From Saprospiraceae bacterium UBA7328 (lineage in GTDB: Bacteria > Bacteroidota > Bacteroidia > Chitinophagales > Saprospiraceae): DNA of 45,850 nucleotides. Shown piece after piece: positions 8,772 to 16,559 of the stretch. Location: contig DKPS01000272.1 of NCBI GenBank assembly GCA_002471345.1, positions 1-45,850 on the forward strand, in the 5' to 3' direction. A program made the position numbers and the translations under genes. Position 1 is the stretch's first letter; every line of letters starts with the position of its first letter. The notes beneath the pieces are model-generated. The model saw only the letters and a program-made list of their open reading frames with translations. It made no database searches and was not told the DNA's origin.

Positions 8772-9455
8772 ATGATAATTCAATCTCCAACTCCCGAAAT
8801 AAAAAAGAGTCTTGATTTTTATAAAAAATTGAAATTCAATATTTTAGAACAGGATGATGAGACTCTGGTATCTGATGGAAAAGTTCTAATTAAGATAAAC
8901 CCAGAGAGATATGCTCGCCCTGGGATAATATTATACAATAAGAATTGGTCTAGTAAAATTGAAGAAGTAAGGAAGCTTGTTCCTGTATTCGAAACGGGCT
9001 CTTCTTATATAGTAACTGATTCAACTGGCTCATGGATATATCTTCTGAATGGTGAGGTGCCATCATATAGCATCAAAGGAGAATGTCATTCCACTTTAGG
9101 TAATTATGCTGGCATGAGCTTTGAGACCATATCCATGTCTCATAGCCGATCACTTTGGGAGATATTCGGATATAAAGTGACTATGGGTGGTCCTGATGAA
9201 GGGTGGATGACAATGGTTGATAGTAATGGTCACACGATAAGTTTTATGCATCCCAATGCATGTCCTCATCTGTTTTATAATCCATCTCTAACTTATTTTA
9301 ATGGGTCTAATAACCCTAAAATAATTCAAGAGATAAGAGATACGGGAATAACCTTCACCGAAGAGATCACTTTTTTTAATAAGAATAATGAAGTAGACAA
9401 TGTGATTGTAAGGGACCCAGGAGGCTTAGGTTTCTTTATTTTTAATGATGGGTAG
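8772..9455 (+). CDS. VOC-superfamily (glyoxalase/bleomycin-resistance fold) protein
   Basis: A 227-residue cytoplasmic protein. The first half has the VOC pattern of a helix after a short strand (IKKSLDFYKKLKFNILEQDD) and INPERYARPGIILY. The second half repeats the pattern less clearly (SHSRSLWEIFGYKVTMGGPD, WMTMVDSNGHTISFMHP, ending IVRDPGGLGFFIF). Two such halves make one barrel pair. Metal ligands are not obvious, so I do not assign an enzyme. It begins 22 bases after the restored end of the SnoaL-like gene, so the two may be one transcript. Confidence 0.65.
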   Translation: MIIQSPTPEIKKSLDFYKKLKFNILEQDDETLVSDGKVLIKINPERYARPGIILYNKNWSSKIEEVRKLVPVFETGSSYIVTDSTGSWIYLLNGEVPSYSIKGECHSTLGNYAGMSFETISMSHSRSLWEIFGYKVTMGGPDEGWMTMVDSNGHTISFMHPNACPHLFYNPSLTYFNGSNNPKIIQEIRDTGITFTEEITFFNKNNEVDNVIVRDPGGLGFFIFNDG

Positions 9456-9489
9456 AATAATGATGAAACTTCTTAGCTTATAGCCCTGT

Positions 9490-9497
9490 TATCTTTG
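9490..9497 (+). promoter_or_regulatory. Candidate -7 box for rbfA
   Basis: TATCTTTG matches TAnnTTTG exactly, 31 bases before the rbfA GTG start. No good -33 element is visible, so support is weak. Confidence 0.3.
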
Positions 9498-9528
9498 TTT
9501 TAATTAAGAATTTGAAATTTTTCTCAAC

Positions 9529-9879
9529 GTGGAAACTAAAAGACAGCTTCAAGTAGGTGAAACAATAAAAAGAGACTTTAGTATAGTCCTTCAACAAGAA
9601 GGTTCATATATATATGGTAATGAAGTTCTAGTCTCTGTGACGGCAGTGAAGATGAGTTCTGATCTAGGTATAGCGAGAATCTATATTAGTATCTTCAATA
9701 CAATAAATAAGCCTGAGGTTCTAATTCTGCTTAACCAGTCGCTTCACAGGCTAAAAAAATCTCTTTATAATAGAATTAGAAAAAGAGTGAGAAGGGTCCC
9801 TCAAATTGATTTGTACATCGATGATACATTAGATGAAATGGATCATTTGAACAGACTTTTCGATGATATGAATAAATGA
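9529..9879 (+). CDS. rbfA: 30S ribosome-binding factor A
   Basis: Late-stage 30S maturation factor that binds near helix 1 of 16S rRNA and is important for cold growth. The KH-like fold is shown by KRQLQVGETIKRDFSIVLQQ at the start, the VSVTAVKMSSDLGIARIYIS strand pair, and the closing IRKRVRRVPQIDLYIDDTLD with helix MDHLNRLFDDM. At 116 residues it is of normal length. The start is GTG, chosen because the family begins ME(S/T)KRQ. It is followed by a 622-base gap, so it ends its transcript. Confidence 0.93.
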   Translation: METKRQLQVGETIKRDFSIVLQQEGSYIYGNEVLVSVTAVKMSSDLGIARIYISIFNTINKPEVLILLNQSLHRLKKSLYNRIRKRVRRVPQIDLYIDDTLDEMDHLNRLFDDMNK

Positions 9880-10319
9880 CGAAGTGGGTGCATATTATTG
9901 GCTTGTTAATATCTTGATGTGTAAAGATTTGTTGAAACTTTTAGGATTGGTAAATGTATCAATGCGTTTTGTAAAAACTATAGACTTCACATGAATGAAC
10001 TAATCTATTTATGGTTCAATCAGAAGAAACAACACTTAACTTCTTTTACATCAGATGTATTTCTATTTTTCATTAATACAATGATTTCCAATCTAGGTAT
10101 TTTCCACTTTAACTCTATGATTGACATACAATGGTTACTCTAAGAAAGTTTTCTTTATAATTATTAAGTAGATAAATTTTACTAGGGTTTACCATAGCAC
10201 ATAGAATCTCAAATTAATAATATCTAAAGAAAAAAATATTGTAATAGATAATATTTAATGTAATATAGGTTTTGTTGCATACATTATTTGAAGTTGAAAA
10301 AAATACCTCACTTATTAAT

Positions 10320-10357
10320 ACATAATTATTTTTTATATATATAAAAAATAATTATGT
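10320..10357. repeat. Perfect 38-base AT palindrome
   Basis: The two 19-base arms are exact reverse complements with no loop (centre at 10338/10339, arm core cataattattttttatat). It can form a cruciform or an RNA hairpin. It is made almost wholly of A and T apart from one G/C pair, so the strand opens easily. It sits in the gap between rbfA and the Mla operon. Confidence 0.85.
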
Positions 10358-10416
10358 TTGAACTTGTAAAGAAATCCTAAAGACGTAGTTTTCTTATTTT
10401 AAGACCTTAGTCGAAA

Positions 10417-10442
10417 GAGCCCGAGTTGCGAAGCTTGGGCTC
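10417..10442. terminator. Intrinsic terminator hairpin between convergent units
   Basis: GAGCCCGAG and CTTGGGCTC form a 9-bp stem (one G-T pair) around an 8-base loop. On the plus strand it is followed by ATTTTATTT, on the minus strand by TTTCG. It lies between the ends of rbfA and of the mlaE-mlaF operon, which run towards each other, and could serve both, best for the plus strand. Confidence 0.55.
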
Positions 10443-10501
10443 ATTTTATTTAAATATTTCTATAAGAATAATTGTTATCCACTCTTGGATTTAATATCGT
10501 C

Positions 10502-11266
10502 CTATCCTGCATTTAAAGCTCGACTTCTTAATTTTTGTAAGAATGGAGAAGCAAAAATGAATTCTTGAAGTTTAGGGTTTTCATTTTCGAGTACTTCATC
10601 TTTATGTCCTTGCCATGCAATTTCTCCTTGATCCAAAAAACAAATATTCTCACCAATTTCCATAACAGAATTCATATCATGAGTATTAATGATAGTAGTG
10701 ATTTCATTGTCTTTGGTAATAGAAGAAATCAATTCATCTATAGTGATGGCAGTCTTTGGATCAAGGCCAGAATTGGGTTCGTCGCAAAAAAGATATTTAG
10801 GACTCAAGACAATTGATCTAGCAATTCCTACACGTTTTTGCATTCCTCCGCTAATCTCTGAAGGGTATTTGTTATTGATTCCCTCTAGACTTACTCTTTC
10901 TAGACAATAATTCACTCTATTCCTTTTTTCTTGGATACTTTCTTTGGTGAACATATCCATTGGGAATCTGATGTTTTCCTCGATTGTCATCGAGTCAAAA
11001 AGAGCATTACCTTGAAAAAGCATTCCAATTTGCATTCTTAGCTCTCGGAGTTGTTGCTTGTTAATGCTACAAATGTCAATGTCATCATAATAGACAGTAC
11101 CTGTAGAGGGCTGAAGTAGTCCAACAAGAATTTTCAGAAGAACTGTTTTGCCTGCCCCACTTTTACCTATGATGAGATTAGTTTTTCCTTTTTCAAAAGT
11201 AAATGAGATGCCTTTTAATACCTCTTGTATATCAAACGACTTTGTTATATCCTTAGCTATGATCAT
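10502..11266 (-). CDS. mlaF: MlaF-type lipid ABC transporter ATP-binding protein
   Basis: Cytoplasmic ATPase of an MCE/Mla-type phospholipid transporter acting between the two membranes. Walker A is GKSGAGKT (about residues 35-42), the signature is EISGGMQKR (about 137-145), and Walker B is YLFCDEPNSGLDP, whose D-E-P-N-S-G-L-D-P is typical of Mla/TTG2 ATPases; the H-loop lies in INTHDMNSV. Length 254. It follows the MlaE-type permease by 17 bases and is co-transcribed. No MlaD (MCE) gene is in this window; downstream is a terminator, so MlaD must lie elsewhere. Confidence 0.88.
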   Translation of the reverse strand: MIIAKDITKSFDIQEVLKGISFTFEKGKTNLIIGKSGAGKTVLLKILVGLLQPSTGTVYYDDIDICSINKQQLRELRMQIGMLFQGNALFDSMTIEENIRFPMDMFTKESIQEKRNRVNYCLERVSLEGINNKYPSEISGGMQKRVGIARSIVLSPKYLFCDEPNSGLDPKTAITIDELISSITKDNEITTIINTHDMNSVMEIGENICFLDQGEIAWQGHKDEVLENENPKLQEFIFASPFLQKLRSRALNAG

Positions 11267-11283
11267 GCTCTTCTTTCCTTTTA

Positions 11284-12033
11284 CTATGAGGCCATAAAAA
11301 CTACGGCAATGAGTAAATCAGCGACTAGTATCAAAATATCTCCAAAAACTACAGCTCGAGTACTCGCTTTACCTAATTCTACACTTCCTCCTGTGACAAA
11401 GTAACCTTGATAGCAAGCCACAGTTACCAAAATAAAAGCAAATACAATTGACTTTATGTACATCATATTAACATATAGTGGGACGAAAAAGGATCTTAAT
11501 CCTCTTGTGAATTCAGCATCACTGAATCCAGATACATTGACTGCTGCAAAGTATCCTCCACCTATTCCTATTAATGCGGACACCGTAACTAGTACAGGAA
11601 CAATAAGAAGGGCGGCAATAATTTTAGGCATTACAAGATATGCAGATGTATTCACACCCATTATTTCCATCGCATCTATATGTTCTTTTTGTCTCATTCC
11701 TCCTATCTCAGCAGCCATTGTAGATCCTACTTTACCTGCTAGTACAAGACAAGTGAATGTAGATGAAAGCTCTATGATCATCATGTCCCTAACAATGTAT
11801 CCTATGTAATAAGGAGGGATCAATGTGCCTGATAACTGATAAGAAAATTGAATCGCCGTTACGGCACCAATGAAAAGTGAAATAATAAAAACAATAGGGA
11901 GAGAACCAATGCCAATGTCATACATCTGCCTAATGGTCTCTTTGTAATACATTTTTGTATTCTCAGGTCTGGAAAATATCTGAGGAAGCCAATTGATAAA
12001 TTTTCCAAGATCGTGAATAAGTGTTTTTTGCAT
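11284..12033 (-). CDS. mlaE: MlaE-type lipid ABC transporter permease
   Basis: Inner-membrane permease of the MlaE/YrbE family, partner of the ATPase downstream. The 249 residues hold about five membrane helices. Family hallmarks are IGSLPIVFIISLFIGAVTAI near residues 37-56, LAGKVGSTMAAEIGGMRQKE with the coupling helix EHIDAMEIMGVNTSAYLVMP (about residues 118-152), and a final VFGDILILVADLLIAVVFM. It is the first gene of the two-gene operon and is divergent from the dehydrogenase at 12099, with overlapping candidate -7 boxes between them. Confidence 0.88.
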   Translation of the reverse strand: MQKTLIHDLGKFINWLPQIFSRPENTKMYYKETIRQMYDIGIGSLPIVFIISLFIGAVTAIQFSYQLSGTLIPPYYIGYIVRDMMIIELSSTFTCLVLAGKVGSTMAAEIGGMRQKEHIDAMEIMGVNTSAYLVMPKIIAALLIVPVLVTVSALIGIGGGYFAAVNVSGFSDAEFTRGLRSFFVPLYVNMMYIKSIVFAFILVTVACYQGYFVTGGSVELGKASTRAVVFGDILILVADLLIAVVFMAS

Positions 12034-12061
12034 AGACGACGTGATTCTTTCTAAAGGGCAT

Positions 12062-12080
12062 CAAATTTACCCTAATTTTG
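12062..12080. promoter_or_regulatory. Divergent candidate -7 boxes for mlaE and the SDR gene
   Basis: CAAATTTA at 12062-12069 reads TAAATTTG on the minus strand, 28 bases before mlaE. TAATTTTG at 12073-12080 is on the plus strand, 18 bases before the dehydrogenase ATG. Both match TAnnTTTG exactly and lie three bases apart in the 65-base space between the two starts. Their -33 elements are weak (TTTC near 12048 for the plus strand). If both are used they exclude each other sterically. Confidence 0.4.
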
Positions 12081-12098
12081 ACACTAAATCTGAATATC

Positions 12099-12803
12099 AT
12101 GGCTACGGCAATAGTAACTGGGGGAACAAAAGGAATAGGTAGAGCAATCTGCGATATTTTAATATCTAATGGATTTAACATTTCAGTTACTGCAAGAAGT
12201 CAAAAAGATCTAAGTGACCTGAAAGAGGTATATAAAGATCATTATCCAAATCTTAATGTTCATATTGCTAAAGTGGATATGAGTAAGAAAAATGAAGTCT
12301 TAGCATATGCCGATGAGGTATTAGAATCTTTTGAGCATATTGATATACTTGTCAACAATGCAGGTACATTTATTCCTGGCCAGATTATAAATGAAGATGA
12401 AGGAGCTCTTGAAAAAATGATTGAGACCAACCTTTATAGTGCTTATTATATGACTAGAGGAATAGTGGAAAGAATGATAGAGCAGGGCAGAGGTCATGTA
12501 TTCAACATGTGCTCCATAGCGAGTTTTATGGCCTACCCTAATGGAGGATCATACGCTATATCAAAATTTGCTCTACTAGGATTTTCAAAATCTCTACGTG
12601 AAGAGTTAAAGGAAAAAGGAATAAAAGTTACATCAGTCCTTCCAGGTGCCACTTGGTCTGCTTCGTGGGATGGAGTAGATCTACCAGAAGAAAGGTTAAT
12701 GAAAGCAACTGATGTAGCTCAAAGTATATTTTCTGCATATAACCTCAGCGACTCTGCCGTAGTAGAGGAAATTGTTATTAGACCACAACTTGGTGATCTG
12801 TAA
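12099..12803 (+). CDS. Short-chain dehydrogenase/reductase (SDR)
   Basis: Classical SDR: NAD(P)-binding TGGTKGIGRAI (about residues 6-16), NNAG (about 84-87), catalytic Ser in NMCSIASF and the YxxxK pair in SYAISKFA (about 148-155). An Arg in the SVTARS loop after the second strand favours NADPH. Length 234. The ATG at 12099 (MATAIVTGG) is chosen over a TTG 21 bases upstream, because the dinucleotide-binding strand must lie at the very start and the -7 box would otherwise be inside the gene. The substrate cannot be told; this subgroup resembles 3-oxoacyl-ACP/sepiapterin-type reductases. Divergent from mlaE. Confidence 0.88.
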   Translation: MATAIVTGGTKGIGRAICDILISNGFNISVTARSQKDLSDLKEVYKDHYPNLNVHIAKVDMSKKNEVLAYADEVLESFEHIDILVNNAGTFIPGQIINEDEGALEKMIETNLYSAYYMTRGIVERMIEQGRGHVFNMCSIASFMAYPNGGSYAISKFALLGFSKSLREELKEKGIKVTSVLPGATWSASWDGVDLPEERLMKATDVAQSIFSAYNLSDSAVVEEIVIRPQLGDL

Positions 12804-12883
12804 CATTAACCTATAGGGTATTTCTATAACTGACAATCAATTGGTAGTGGTATATAATTAGGCATTATCAGACAATTGCATAT

Positions 12884-12891
12884 TATGTTTG
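12884..12891 (+). promoter_or_regulatory. Candidate -7 box for the ArsC-like gene
   Basis: TATGTTTG matches TAnnTTTG, 53 bases upstream of the ATG at 12945. The -33 position shows only ATTAGG. Weak evidence alone. Confidence 0.3.
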
Positions 12892-12944
12892 TTTAAATTA
12901 GAATAATTCAGAATAATTGTTTATTTTATCACAAATTAAATAGC

Positions 12945-13301
12945 ATGAAGACTAACCCTCGAGAAATTCTAGTATATTATAACCCCTCTTCTTCCTCTGA
13001 TAGAAAGACTGTTGCTTATGCCCGAAGTATGAGTCAATATGTTCGGACATATAGCCATGATCAAGCTAATTGTACTTCCACTCAGTGGAAAGGTATTATT
13101 GATAAACTCGAAATAGAACCTAAAAAACTTTTTAATAAAGCGCATCCTGAATATCAATCTCAATTGAAGGGAAGAGAATTTGATGAGGAAGGATGGCTTC
13201 ATGTAATCAGAAATAATCCAGATCTCCTTCGGAGCCCTATTGCAATCAAAGGCAGCAAAGCTGTAATGTGTGATACTCCTACCGATATTCTTAGATTGTA
13301 G
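12945..13301 (+). CDS. ArsC/Spx-like thioredoxin-fold protein without active-site cysteine
   Basis: A 118-residue protein with the overall plan of the arsenate reductase ArsC/Spx family: an opening strand ILVYYNPSSSSDRKTVAYAR, a central helix with LFNKAHPEYQ, then the family's LRSPIAIKGSKAVMCDTP cis-proline region. ArsC needs a cysteine in NPxCSxSR; here the motif reads NPSSSSDR, so reductase chemistry at that site is lost. The one cysteine (about residue 109) is in the wrong place. It may be a binding or regulatory protein. Cys-less members with this layout are, as I recall, present in other Bacteroidota, so this is probably a subfamily and not decay. Confidence 0.7.
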   Translation: MKTNPREILVYYNPSSSSDRKTVAYARSMSQYVRTYSHDQANCTSTQWKGIIDKLEIEPKKLFNKAHPEYQSQLKGREFDEEGWLHVIRNNPDLLRSPIAIKGSKAVMCDTPTDILRL

Positions 13302-13379
13302 AATTATTGATGAATTTTTACCTTATGAAGATTACTTGTTGCCATTAGCAGCAGAAGTAGGTTATGGATATCAATAAAA

Positions 13380-13409
13380 GAAGCCCTAAAGAATTATCTC
13401 TAGGGCTTC
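13380..13409 (-). terminator. Intrinsic terminator of the repeat lipoprotein gene
   Basis: GAAGCCCTA at 13380-13388 and TAGGGCTTC at 13401-13409 form a perfect 9-bp stem with a 12-base loop. On the minus strand the stem is followed by TTTTATTG. It lies 82 bases downstream of the lipoprotein stop at 13491. On the plus strand no T run follows, so it acts mainly on the minus strand. Confidence 0.65.
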
Positions 13410-13490
13410 AGGCCTCGACTAATACTTATTTAATTATTTGTAAACTAAGTGTTAATCGAAGTTCTCGTGAAATTTAGGGTATCCGAGTTT

Positions 13491-14228
13491 TTAATTTGAA
13501 CAAGATTCCTTGAGAGCTTGAAGGTCTTCTTTCGATGCCACTTCTTGTTGTGTTTCGTCTTCCAATTCTACAGTCACTGGGAAAGCCAATGAAGGTCTAT
13601 CTTCTGAATCAGGATTTGCATCTTTCCAAGTTCTAATTGTTTGTTTTAATTCCTTTCTATCAGCAACTTCTGCTGTAGTCGTATCAGGAAATGCGATTGT
13701 TACAGGAAAAACTAATTTGAAACACTTGTCTCCTCTTCTATGTCCATGATGACCTCTTCCGCCATAAAAATCTTTTCTACAAGATTTTTTCAATTCTTTT
13801 AGTGCATCTCTATCTGCTATTGATATGGTCTCACCTTCTGCTGATACTACTTCTACAGGAAAGTCTAAACTAGGTAGTAATGAAGGATCAATGTCAGGTC
13901 TATTGCCTCTGCCTCTATCTTCACCTGTAGGAAGTCCTAATTCTTCAGCATTGGCCTCATACCATGCCTTAAGTGCAGATCTCATTGTTTCGTAATCTGC
14001 AACTTCTGAGCTGCTTCCATCCGGAAATAAAATATTAATAGGAAAAATAAACTCAAAACATCCCATTTTACCTGCATTGGCTTGGGCTTGTACTGCAAAA
14101 ACGGATTGGTCTACGAAGTTTTCAGTGTCTTCTGTTGTGAATATAGAAGCATCGTCACTACAAGATGTGAGGAATAAAGTAAAAGTCAATAGCGCGCCGA
14201 ATAATACATTCAAAATCTTTTTCATCAT
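13491..14228 (-). CDS. Lipoprotein with internal repeats, unknown function
   Basis: A 245-residue lipoprotein: SpII signal ending LTSC (Cys about residue 23). The body holds the same motif four times: FPINILFPDGSSSEVADYE (about residues 62-80), FPVEVVSAEGETISIADRD (about 122-140), FPVTIAFPDTTTAEVADRK (about 175-193) and FPVTVELEDETQQEVASKE (about 217-235). Motifs 1 and 3 are preceded by CF and followed by a Trp helix (KAWYEANAEELG, RTWKDANP); motifs 2 and 4 end in KKSC or KESC. So it is two long units, each a pair, with paired cysteines. A Gly/His/Arg linker (YGGRGHHGHRRGDK) joins them. I do not recognise the family. A terminator follows at 13409-13380. Confidence 0.75.
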   Translation of the reverse strand: MMKKILNVLFGALLTFTLFLTSCSDDASIFTTEDTENFVDQSVFAVQAQANAGKMGCFEFIFPINILFPDGSSSEVADYETMRSALKAWYEANAEELGLPTGEDRGRGNRPDIDPSLLPSLDFPVEVVSAEGETISIADRDALKELKKSCRKDFYGGRGHHGHRRGDKCFKLVFPVTIAFPDTTTAEVADRKELKQTIRTWKDANPDSEDRPSLAFPVTVELEDETQQEVASKEDLQALKESCSN

Positions 14229-14431
14229 GTTGTTTTTAAAGAGTGATTGTAGATTAATAAAATACTTACGATCCTATAAGCATCAATTTTCTAAAGTGTA
14301 CTCAACTCCGCCTTGTTAAAATTATGTTAAGAGAAAAAACAGGATTCGGGGTATACTTTTTTTTATGTAGTTTTTCTAAGATGGATATGATTAAGAAGAG
14401 ACTGATAATTGCTTCCTAAAACTCAATTACC

Positions 14432-15220
14432 TCATAATACTCTTTTTATGATTTTGAGCTTATGTGTATATTTATTCACCTCTTCATTGTATAAACCTTG
14501 ATGATCTAGAGAGTCGATTCTTACTTTTCCAGAGGCATGAATAATTCTATTACCTTCTAATATAATGCCTACATGAGAAACTCTATTTGTGGCTTTTGTG
14601 AAAAAGGCTAAATCCCCAGTCATACTTTCGCTGACAAAATCAAGTGTCATTCCCGCATTTGCTTGATCTTTTGCATCACGTGGTAGGTCTACTCCTAGAA
14701 TTCGATATATGGATTGAACAAATCCACTACAATCAACACCAAAGGGCGTTTTACCTCCCCACAGATAAGGTGCGCTTAAATATTTGCGCGATAATTTTTC
14801 AACTAAAACTTCAGTGAGGTTGAGATCATTTGGTTTTGCTGCAGTTCCTGAAAAGCTGAACTTTTGATCATTAAGCTTAAATGTCATTCCATCATAATAG
14901 GGAAGGATGGCACCAAAAGTGATAATTCTACTTTCATTCCCACCAATAATAGTATAACTGGGTTCAAGTGAGTAATGAATATCAGAATTCTCGTTATAAG
15001 GATGTAAAGTTTGTGTAACCTGTTTTTTATCGATCCAGCCTTTGTAACCATCTTTTCGACTTTGGACAAAAAGCCATGACTCTTGTTCTTGAAGTACATT
15101 GACCTGCTCTCCAAAAACAATTTGAGAGATCATTTCACTGCTTTCTTCTGCTTTTTTTCGCATAGGACATATGCTCAATTCGCATATACAAGTATACAGA
15201 TGTGTAGATTCTAAGACCAT
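14432..15220 (-). CDS. NlpC/P60 cell-wall hydrolase with N-terminal SH3 domain
   Basis: A 262-residue C40 peptidase that likely cleaves D-Glu-diaminopimelate bonds in peptidoglycan peptides. The N-terminal SH3-like domain (about residues 8-70) includes ICPMRKKAEESSEMISQIVF and GYKGWIDKKQV; a second SH3-like region follows. The catalytic domain has the cysteine in GVDCSGFVQSIYRILG (about 156-171), the histidine in RVSHVGIIL (about 214-222) and a third polar residue in IIHASGKVRID. No signal peptide is visible, as in the Bacteroidota members I know. Single gene; divergent from the PorP/SprF gene. Confidence 0.88.
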   Translation of the reverse strand: MVLESTHLYTCICELSICPMRKKAEESSEMISQIVFGEQVNVLQEQESWLFVQSRKDGYKGWIDKKQVTQTLHPYNENSDIHYSLEPSYTIIGGNESRIITFGAILPYYDGMTFKLNDQKFSFSGTAAKPNDLNLTEVLVEKLSRKYLSAPYLWGGKTPFGVDCSGFVQSIYRILGVDLPRDAKDQANAGMTLDFVSESMTGDLAFFTKATNRVSHVGIILEGNRIIHASGKVRIDSLDHQGLYNEEVNKYTHKLKIIKRVL

Positions 15221-15310
15221 AGGAAAATCGAAGTACGCAAATTAATATCAATTTCGTATGCTTAACCCTTGAAATAATCGTTACCTATACCGTATTGTTT
15301 TTAGAGTAAT

Positions 15311-16360
15311 ATGACGAGAGGAATATTCTTAATTATTTTTTTGATTTTAATAAGTATTAGAGGTAGTGCGCAGGATACTCAGTATTCTCAGTTTTATGCA
15401 TACCCTGTATACATGAATGCGGCTTTAAGTGGATCTCATTCAGGTACTTATAGAGTGTCATCAGCCTACCGAAGTCAATGGGCACAATCTTTAGATAGAC
15501 CTTTCACCTCTTTTAGTATGGCAGGTGATTTTAAAATTGAAACGGCGCCAAATAAGAAGTCATCAGATTTTGCAGGAGCTGGACTCATTTTTAGTTCTGA
15601 TCAGATTGGAGTTTTTAATTATGATGTTTACCAAATAGCTTTAATGGGAGCTTATCATAAGTTGCTATCTGCTCGATCAAATACTTACCTAAGTGCGGGC
15701 ATCCATTTTGGGCTAGGACAAAGGAGTATTAATTATAATAGTGTAAGTTTTGAGGATCAGTTTAATGGCCAAGATGGATATACATTTGCGACTCAAGAGT
15801 TGCTTCCTGCTAATAATTTTGCTCACCCAGATCTTGGATTTGGACTGAATTTTAGTACCACACCATCCAAAAATTTGGGGGTTTATATAGGCGGTAGTTA
15901 TTACCACTTAAATGAACCCAATATTTCCTTTTATGCTAAAGACGTAGACGTAGAGGTGCCACAAGAGAATGCCAGACTTAATAGAAGACTTACTGTACAT
16001 GCTGCAGCAAGTATTCCTATCACAGATTTGATCACAGTACTTCCGAGAGCAATTTATAATGGACAAGGGCAACACACCAGTGTGACTTTTGGCGCAAACT
16101 TAAGGCTTCAATTAGTTGAGGCAGAAGCTTCTTTTTTTCATTTAGGAACTTGGGCAAGAAGTACAAAAAGCCTTTCAGTATTTCAACCGACTGACGCAAC
16201 ATTGTATGCAGGTTTTGAGGTGAGAGGACTAATGCTTGGATTAAGTTATGATATTTATTTAAGAGAGATAGCGGGTCAAGTCGGTACTGGAACTTTCGAA
16301 TTCACTATATCTTTTACGGGGTCTCACGAGAACAGTGCCCAAATTTGTCCGTCATTTTAA
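15311..16360 (+). CDS. Type IX secretion PorP/SprF-family outer-membrane protein
   Basis: A 349-residue beta-barrel with a signal peptide (cleaved near RGSAQ, residue 20). The opening DTQYSQFYAYPVYMNAALSG is the hallmark of PorP/SprF proteins, followed by YRSQWAQS and FTSFSMAGDF. These act in the type IX secretion system and usually pair with gliding or adhesin substrates. The end FEFTISFTGSHENSAQICPSF is unusual, since a strict barrel would end in an aromatic strand; a short Cys-containing tail follows. No partner adhesin gene is adjacent, unlike many sprF loci. Confidence 0.88.
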   Translation: MTRGIFLIIFLILISIRGSAQDTQYSQFYAYPVYMNAALSGSHSGTYRVSSAYRSQWAQSLDRPFTSFSMAGDFKIETAPNKKSSDFAGAGLIFSSDQIGVFNYDVYQIALMGAYHKLLSARSNTYLSAGIHFGLGQRSINYNSVSFEDQFNGQDGYTFATQELLPANNFAHPDLGFGLNFSTTPSKNLGVYIGGSYYHLNEPNISFYAKDVDVEVPQENARLNRRLTVHAAASIPITDLITVLPRAIYNGQGQHTSVTFGANLRLQLVEAEASFFHLGTWARSTKSLSVFQPTDATLYAGFEVRGLMLGLSYDIYLREIAGQVGTGTFEFTISFTGSHENSAQICPSF

Positions 16361-16559
16361 GCCCTAAATTTCTTTGTGTCACAGGGTAAATGAAAATCAA
16401 ATTGTTTCAATTTTGGAGAAACAAATTCAAAAAAAAGTAAACTAATACATTGATTGCATTGCTTGTTTTCCAAACACCTTTTTTTAGGTATCATTGGAAT
16501 TAGGAATTTTGTTTTGAACTGTATGAAATAAGAATAAAAGCGCTTTATAATACTGAATA

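Larger units (their letters stand above)
9880..10501. other. 622-base intergenic region
   Basis: Very AT-rich. It holds the 38-base palindrome at 10320-10357 and the hairpin terminator at 10417-10442. A 50-codon ATG frame at 9991-10143 (MNELIYLWFN...) has no recognisable motif and a composition like random AT-rich sequence; I do not call it a gene. No mobile-element remnant was recognised. Confidence 0.6.

Noticed and set aside
9991..10143. 50-codon ATG frame in the gap after rbfA
   Set aside because: Composition is that of AT-rich random sequence, no ribosome site, no recognisable motif.
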